DNA from: Desulfofustis sp. | Lineage (GTDB): Bacteria; Desulfobacterota; Desulfobulbia; Desulfobulbales; Desulfocapsaceae | Direction of reading: 5' to 3' | DNA: 10,680 nucleotides | Assembly: GCA_030145365.1 (NCBI GenBank) | Contig: JAQYVS010000441.1 | Coordinates: forward strand, 1 to 10,680 | Shown: positions 7,516 to 10,680 of the stretch, piece by piece | Layout of the letters: each line of letters opens with the position of its first letter | Numbering within the stretch: position 1 is the first letter of the stretch | The notes under the pieces: generated by a model | What the model was told of the DNA's origin: nothing | Database searches by the model: none | The model's input: only the letters and a program-made list of their open reading frames with translations | Program-made: the position numbers and the translations under genes

Positions 7516-7536
7516 AATCCCGATTCCGCGGGGATC
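7516..7536 (-). ncRNA. small hairpin after the aptamer, candidate P13/L13 of the riboswitch
   Basis: On the minus strand GATCCC (7531-7536) pairs with GGGATT (7516-7521) around a nine-base loop (7522-7530) that contains GCGG. The aptamer core contains CCGC, within the block at 7643-7660, so a GCGG-CCGC loop-loop contact is possible. That is the kind of kissing interaction cobalamin riboswitches use to switch expression. The hairpin is seen directly; the contact is inferred. Confidence 0.5.
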
Positions 7537-7553
7537 AATCAGTGTATCTCACA

Positions 7554-7723
7554 CAAGGCAGGTCTTCTGACTTCCGGATCATCCTGGATTTCTGAGCACT
7601 GCGCCTTCCCGATCTCAGATCAGTGGCATAAGCAGCGTTTGTCCCCGGTTACAGCGGCGGGCCCGTTCTCGATTTGCACGAGATTCCCTATTAAGTCTGC
7701 AATCACTATTGCACAACACCTTG
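7554..7723 (-). ncRNA. cobalamin riboswitch (B12 element)
   Basis: The minus-strand RNA carries the conserved blocks of the cobalamin riboswitch in the right order. The closing stem P1 pairs CAAGG (7719-7723) with CCTTG (7554-7558). A P2-type hairpin TGCAAT-AGTG-ATTGCA spans 7698-7713. The B12-box core follows: AGGGAAT, then CCGCCGCTGTAACCGGGG (7643-7660), then TTATGCCACTG (7621-7631) and GGGAAGGCGCAG. The 3' signature GTCAGAAGACCTGCC is at 7557-7571. The RNA is known to bind adenosylcobalamin or related corrinoids and usually represses downstream genes. Here it is followed by an intrinsic terminator, so control is by premature termination. The controlled genes are the small proteins to its left and possibly panE, not a recognised cobalamin gene. 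Confidence 0.95.
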
Positions 7724-7732
7724 ATGCTTAAA

Positions 7733-7761
7733 TAAATATCTGGAAAGGGGATGCCTGTCAA
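7733..7761 (-). promoter_or_regulatory. sigma70-type promoter of the riboswitch operon
   Basis: On the minus strand a perfect -35 box TTGACA (7756-7761) is followed after 17 bases by TATTTA (7733-7738). The predicted start, near 7726, falls just before the P1 stem of the riboswitch at 7723. This fit supports both the promoter and the riboswitch boundary. The -10 box is only a partial match. Confidence 0.7.
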
Positions 7762-7793
7762 TGAAATTACACTGGACAAGTTCTCTCCTGTGA

Positions 7794-8576
7794 TTAAAAG
7801 TAGGTGGCTTTGAAGGCAGCCAGAACTTTATTTCTCATGTCAAAAAGATAGAGCTCTTCTCCTGACAATTTATAGCTTACGGTTTCGGTCAGTGCGCTCA
7901 TAAAGAGCTGCTCGGTCTCCAGGCCTTGGCCACAGAGTCCGCTGGTGATGGCAATTTTTTTAAATGTCAGTTCTTTATCCTGCTGATAGTATGATCCGGT
8001 AAATGGATGGCACCCTGAGAAGCCGCGAATTATTTGGTCGTTAGGAGCCATATACAGATATGCTTCTTTCTGCTGATCTGGTTCTGTTCTTATTGGCGTT
8101 TCCCTGATCTTCAGGAGACGCCAATGGGTATTAACCAGAGTTGCCAAAGACTTTTCTGCCGGTTTTTGCGAAACCATCTCAACAATGATTTGAATGGGTG
8201 GTTTTACCTCTGATCCAAAAGGATCGATGGCATAGGTGCTTATGAAAAGTAACTTCCCTTCAAACCTAATTTTGGCTCTCAGGCTGTACCGGTGTTTGGG
8301 CTCGATCTGGTCTTCAGAATAGGACAGACTAACGTTGTAGGGTGGGCCCGAGGACAGTTCTTGAGTACTCGAACTGATAATCGTTGCCGCTACATCCATT
8401 TTGGAGACGTCGTTCAGCGTCACGAGTAATTCGGCCCCCGGCGGCAGAGCGATTCGTTCCCGATAAAGGATACTAATCTCAAGTGTCTGAGATGATTTAC
8501 TATCGGCAATCATTTTGGATTGACAGCTGGTAATCAGCAGACAACAAATAAACGGCAAGGCAAATCGAATGAACAT
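7794..8576 (-). CDS. lipoprotein with YbaY-like and META (HslJ-like) domains
   Basis: The 260-residue precursor has a short signal peptide ending in the lipobox I-T-S-C18, so it is probably lipidated at C18. Q19-S20 at positions +2 and +3 suggest the outer membrane. Residues about 31-134 resemble the YbaY lipoprotein fold (beta-rich, with ALPPGAELLVTLNDVS and later YSLRAKIRFEG and IDPFG). Residues about 146-258 are a META/HslJ domain: NTHWRLL, then GFSGCHPFTGSYY (with C189), LCGQGLETEQLFMSAL (with C215) and a final LYLFD strand. C189 and C215 could form a disulfide in the periplasm. HslJ-type domains are linked to stress and novobiocin tolerance in E. coli, but the role here is not known. GAGGT sits seven bases before the ATG. 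No terminator separates its stop from the riboswitch promoter 32 bases further on, so readthrough into the riboswitch is possible. Confidence 0.85.
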   Translation of the reverse strand: MFIRFALPFICCLLITSCQSKMIADSKSSQTLEISILYRERIALPPGAELLVTLNDVSKMDVAATIISSSTQELSSGPPYNVSLSYSEDQIEPKHRYSLRAKIRFEGKLLFISTYAIDPFGSEVKPPIQIIVEMVSQKPAEKSLATLVNTHWRLLKIRETPIRTEPDQQKEAYLYMAPNDQIIRGFSGCHPFTGSYYQQDKELTFKKIAITSGLCGQGLETEQLFMSALTETVSYKLSGEELYLFDMRNKVLAAFKATYF

Positions 8577-8620
8577 GGATTGACCTCATTGTGTGGCCTA
8601 TATTTCATGGTTTTACCTGA

Positions 8621-8641
8621 GAACAGGCATACTGACTGTTC
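8621..8641. repeat. short inverted repeat upstream of the lipoprotein gene
   Basis: GAACAG (8621-8626) and CTGTTC (8636-8641) are perfect inverted arms around nine bases. The element lies 45 bases before the lipoprotein ATG, within the leader or promoter region. No T-tract follows on either strand, so an operator half-site pair is more likely than a terminator. Arms this short can arise by chance. Confidence 0.3.
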
Positions 8642-8763
8642 TTGAAAAAGAGACTGATCTCAGCGTTCTCTGACCAGGTAAGGGTAATAAACTAGTAATA
8701 CAGATAATACTTTTTAAGCAATAGAACAGGCATAGCGGGTGAAATGATTGGGCTGAATTATAG

Positions 8764-9651
8764 CTACTGCTGCGCTTTCTTGGGGATCCGATAGGTTGCC
8801 AATACTATCCCACTGAAAACCAGAAGAATTCCCTGAACATGGAAAAACTCGATAGTCTCGCCCAGAAAAAATACGGTGAGAATAGTGCTGAAGACCGGCA
8901 TCAAATGGATGAAACTCCCGGCCCGGTTGGCCCCGATTTCTCGAATTGCCCGATTCCAGAAAATGAAAGCGAGAACAGAAGGGAAGATGGCTACGTAGAC
9001 GATGGTGCTCAATGAAGCTGTGTTGATTGAAAAACTTTTTCCTGAAGACAACTCCAACAGATAAAAGGGTAAAATGCCGATCAGCCCGACGATGACTATT
9101 GCACACTGATAGGAAAACGGGTGCAGATCTTTGGGATAAGATCTTAGAAATATCGAGTAAAGTGCCCAAAACAGGGCAGCAGCAAGAACGAGTAAATCTC
9201 CACGATTAAAGCTCAGTTCCAGTAGTGACGAGAGATTGCCGCTGGTAATGATCAGTGTTACTCCCGAAAGAGACAGAAGAATTCCAAAGCTCTGCCGTAA
9301 GGTAAGAGGTTCTTTAAGAATCAGCAGGGAGAAGAGGGCAATCAAAACCGGAATACAGGAGTTAACCAGAACTGCGTTAACCGCTGTTGTTGTCTGCATT
9401 GCCAGGTAGATAAAGCTGTTGAAACCAGTTACGCCGAGTAAGCCCTGAATGATAATAAATCGTCTGTGCTCAAAGATCAGTTTTCTCTGGTCATACAGAT
9501 GACGATAACCGAATACCAACAGGATCAGCAGCGCCAGTAACCAGCGCCAAAAAGACAGGTTCAGAGGTGGTATCTCTGCATGCATTCCCCGGCTCAGGAC
9601 GAAGTTGCCAGACCAGAACAATGTTGTCAGTATCAGCAGGATATACGGCAT
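8764..9651 (-). CDS. EamA/DMT family permease (drug/metabolite exporter)
   Basis: This 295-residue inner-membrane protein has the ten hydrophobic segments and the duplicated EamA domain of the drug/metabolite transporter superfamily (about residues 3-135 and 150-287). Family features include TLFWSGNFVLSRG at the first helix, SFWRWLLALLILL, the conserved TTAVNAVLVNSCIPVLIALF, then LKEPLTLRQSFGILLSLSGV. In the second half there is AALFWALYSIFLR, RAGSFIHLMPVFSTILTVFFLGE and a final GILLVFSGIVLATY. Members export amino acids, metabolites or drugs; the substrate cannot be read from sequence. The ATG at 9651 has AAAGG unusually close (two bases), so initiation may be modest. The length and complete helix set show it is intact. 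It stands 115 bases from the gene upstream and 187 from the one downstream. Confidence 0.9.
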   Translation of the reverse strand: MPYILLILTTLFWSGNFVLSRGMHAEIPPLNLSFWRWLLALLILLVFGYRHLYDQRKLIFEHRRFIIIQGLLGVTGFNSFIYLAMQTTTAVNAVLVNSCIPVLIALFSLLILKEPLTLRQSFGILLSLSGVTLIITSGNLSSLLELSFNRGDLLVLAAALFWALYSIFLRSYPKDLHPFSYQCAIVIVGLIGILPFYLLELSSGKSFSINTASLSTIVYVAIFPSVLAFIFWNRAIREIGANRAGSFIHLMPVFSTILTVFFLGETIEFFHVQGILLVFSGIVLATYRIPKKAQQ

Positions 9652-9678
9652 AACCTTTCACCACGCCTTTGCACAACG

Positions 9679-9694
9679 TGATGATTTTTCATCA
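9679..9694. repeat. small inverted repeat before the EamA gene
   Basis: TGATGA (9679-9684) and TCATCA (9689-9694) flank four T. The element lies in the presumed 5' leader of the EamA gene, 28 bases before its ATG. It is AT-rich and weak. It could be a leader hairpin or chance. Confidence 0.25.
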
Positions 9695-9755
9695 GGAATC
9701 ACTTGAGAATTTAGCTAGGTACAATAATTGAGGGAGCGCCTATTTTAAATTAAAC

Positions 9756-9770
9756 GTAGAAAATTTCTAC
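9756..9770. repeat. palindrome spanning the stop codon of the 191-residue gene
   Basis: GTAGAAA-A-TTTCTAC is a perfect 15-base inverted repeat that includes the TAG stop at 9767-9769. As RNA it would form a five-pair stem with a five-base loop, followed on the minus strand by a T-rich stretch. It may act as a weak terminator for the 191-residue gene, though its GC content is low. Confidence 0.3.
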
Positions 9771-10342
9771 TCATAGCTGCTCAAAGTACATGATTCGATG
9801 TGATTGCTCGAAAGTCCAATGAAATCATTTCCGACATCGAGCTCAATTCGTTCCCATTTTTCACCGGTTCGCAGAACTTCATAAATCTTTACGTCTGTAA
9901 GAGGGAAATAACGTTGTTTTGTTTTATTTTTAAATAGTCCATGGAAGGTGCCCATTATTAGAAAAAAAGAGTCTCCTCTCATTTCAGTTAAAAGCTTGGC
10001 TTTTGACAGTTCATCCTTGGCTTTTGCAGACAAAGTCTGAGCACGAAGTTTTTCAGAAGCATCACCTGTTTTTTTCAGTCCATCTGTAAAAAAAATAATA
10101 TCAGAAAGCCGTATCTGAAGTTTTTTAAAACTAACGAGTTTGGCAGCACCGGGGAGAGAAACGTCGACATCGGTAATCATTATTGCATCGTCGAAACTTT
10201 TTTCAGCAGGATTCTTCCAGTAAATTGTAGAACTGTTCAATTGATCGATGGTGCGTATGTCATCGTTTTTCAGGTCAATGTATCCCGTATACTTTTTATT
10301 TGGGGTGTAGAGATGAACTCCTCGCTTTATCGATTCCTGCAT
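9767..10342 (-). CDS. hypothetical protein, 191 residues, possibly DUF6812-like with an internal duplication
   Basis: The protein is not firmly recognised. With the ATG at 10342 it has no signal peptide or membrane span. The N-terminal part (about 16-88) reads TGYIDL, a loop, then MITDVDV (TDV at 57-59) and a strand ending at RLSDIIFF. This resembles the small DUF6812 beta-domain from memory only. A lysine-rich helical linker (about 88-122) follows. The C-terminal part (about 123-185) again has a GTFHGLF strand, then PLTDVKIYEV (TDV at 149-151) and FIGLSSNHIESC. The two halves look like copies of one domain. The start is chosen because GGAGG precedes this ATG by about six bases; an in-frame ATG nine codons upstream (10369) has only a poor site. 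A near-consensus -10 box TATGAT (minus strand, 10391-10396) lies upstream without a clear -35. The function is unknown. Confidence 0.75.
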   Translation of the reverse strand: MQESIKRGVHLYTPNKKYTGYIDLKNDDIRTIDQLNSSTIYWKNPAEKSFDDAIMITDVDVSLPGAAKLVSFKKLQIRLSDIIFFTDGLKKTGDASEKLRAQTLSAKAKDELSKAKLLTEMRGDSFFLIMGTFHGLFKNKTKQRYFPLTDVKIYEVLRTGEKWERIELDVGNDFIGLSSNHIESCTLSSYE

Positions 10343-10354
10343 ATCCCCCTCCGT

Positions 10355-10368
10355 TGGTGTAGACACCA
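10355..10368. promoter_or_regulatory. perfect inverted repeat just upstream of the 191-residue gene
   Basis: TGGTGT-AG-ACACCA is a perfect 14-base palindrome ending 12 bases before the chosen ATG and directly next to the ribosome binding site. It lies downstream of the TATGAT -10 candidate (10391-10396). A repressor binding there could block transcription. No known operator was recognised. Confidence 0.35.
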
Positions 10369-10369
10369 T

Positions 10370-10659
10370 TCATCTAAAAGTGCAATACCTATCATAATTG
10401 TACCCGGAAATAGATTATTGTCACTATTTTAAGTTACTTTTCAGGATGTTGTGGGGGGGCCTGAGAGAACTGAATTCAAGGATAACTGGATATTTTGTGC
10501 ATCTGCAAAATAAGGCTGAATTTCCGCTCAAGATGGTGTACTTGTTGTTATCAATCACAAAAAATGTAGTACTCAGCAAACAACTGGTATGATTGTGTTA
10601 GTCATGCAAATAAGACAACGAGATACCTCGATCGCTTTCTAGAGGAAAGAACCGTTACC
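10370..10659. other. divergent intergenic region at the right end
   Basis: This AT-rich stretch separates the minus-strand 191-residue gene from the plus-strand gene starting at 10660. It holds a minus-strand TATGAT at 10391-10396, a run of seven G at about 10454-10460 and a plus-strand extended -10 candidate at 10585-10593. No open frame in it looks like a gene, and no structured RNA was recognised. Confidence 0.5.
10585..10593 (+). promoter_or_regulatory. candidate extended -10 promoter for the gene at 10660
   Basis: TGGTATGAT fits the extended -10 form (TG-N-TATAAT) with one mismatch. The -35 region 17 bases upstream is poor, which extended -10 promoters tolerate. The leader would be about 60 bases long. 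Confidence 0.35.
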
Positions 10660-10680
10660 ATGGCAAAGAAAATCTTAATA
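10660..10680 (+). CDS. start of a gene cut by the window edge (MAKKILI...)
   Basis: Seven codons, ATG to ATA, encode MAKKILI and run off the right end. AGAGGAAAG (10641-10649) lies about ten bases before the ATG and is a good ribosome binding site, which makes the start credible. Response regulator receiver domains often begin in this way (KKILIVDD), but many other proteins do too, so the identity stays open. Confidence 0.5.

Noticed and set aside
7554..7723. Structured region considered as a tRNA or small RNA gene
   Set aside because: No anticodon arm or T-loop is present; the conserved blocks match the cobalamin riboswitch instead.
7144..7731. Open frames on the plus strand across the riboswitch and small-gene region
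   Set aside because: They cross the riboswitch, the terminator and the minus-strand genes, show no family resemblance and lack ribosome binding sites.
10660..10680. Naming the right-edge gene a response regulator
   Set aside because: Seven residues (MAKKILI) are too few; the resemblance is only suggestive.

Overview
The window is chromosomal DNA of moderate GC from a Gram-negative bacterium. The Gram-negative call rests on an Na+-pumping NQR operon, an outer-membrane-type lipoprotein and a Tat-type exported ApbE. The mix of genes (nqr with a linked apbE, a HerA-like ATPase, a cobalamin riboswitch, a possible DUF6812-like protein) would suit an anaerobic deltaproteobacterium of the Desulfobulbales type. 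That placement is a guess from gene content and could not be tested here. No insertion sequence, CRISPR array, tRNA, rRNA or prophage gene was seen.

Layout. Bases 1-2966 (minus strand) hold the start of an NQR operon read leftwards: apbE, nqrA, then the 5' part of nqrB, which runs off the left edge. ApbE attaches FMN covalently to threonines of NqrB and NqrC, so the maturation enzyme leads the operon of its own substrate. Bases 2967-3278 are a divergent promoter region. Bases 3279-5681 (plus strand) encode an 800-residue HerA/FtsK-type ATPase, which converges on the next block with only 7 bases between stop codons.

Bases 5689-7793 (minus strand) are the most interesting part. A sigma70-type promoter (TTGACA, 17-base spacer) is followed by a complete cobalamin riboswitch, then a perfect 16-bp intrinsic terminator with a U-tract. 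Next come three small genes of unrecognised function (52, about 65 and 70 residues) and a ketopantoate-reductase (PanE/ApbA) homologue. The second and third small proteins look like diverged paralogues sharing a QG-x-(I/L)-D-x-L motif. No recognisable B12 synthesis or uptake gene follows the riboswitch, so the block looks like a cobalamin-repressed operon of undescribed small proteins.

Bases 7794-10342 (minus strand) hold a YbaY-META lipoprotein, a ten-helix EamA/DMT exporter and a 191-residue protein that seems to contain two copies of one small beta-rich domain. At the right edge a plus-strand gene begins at 10660 with a good ribosome binding site and is cut after seven codons. Apart from the HerA-like gene and this last one, everything is on the minus strand.
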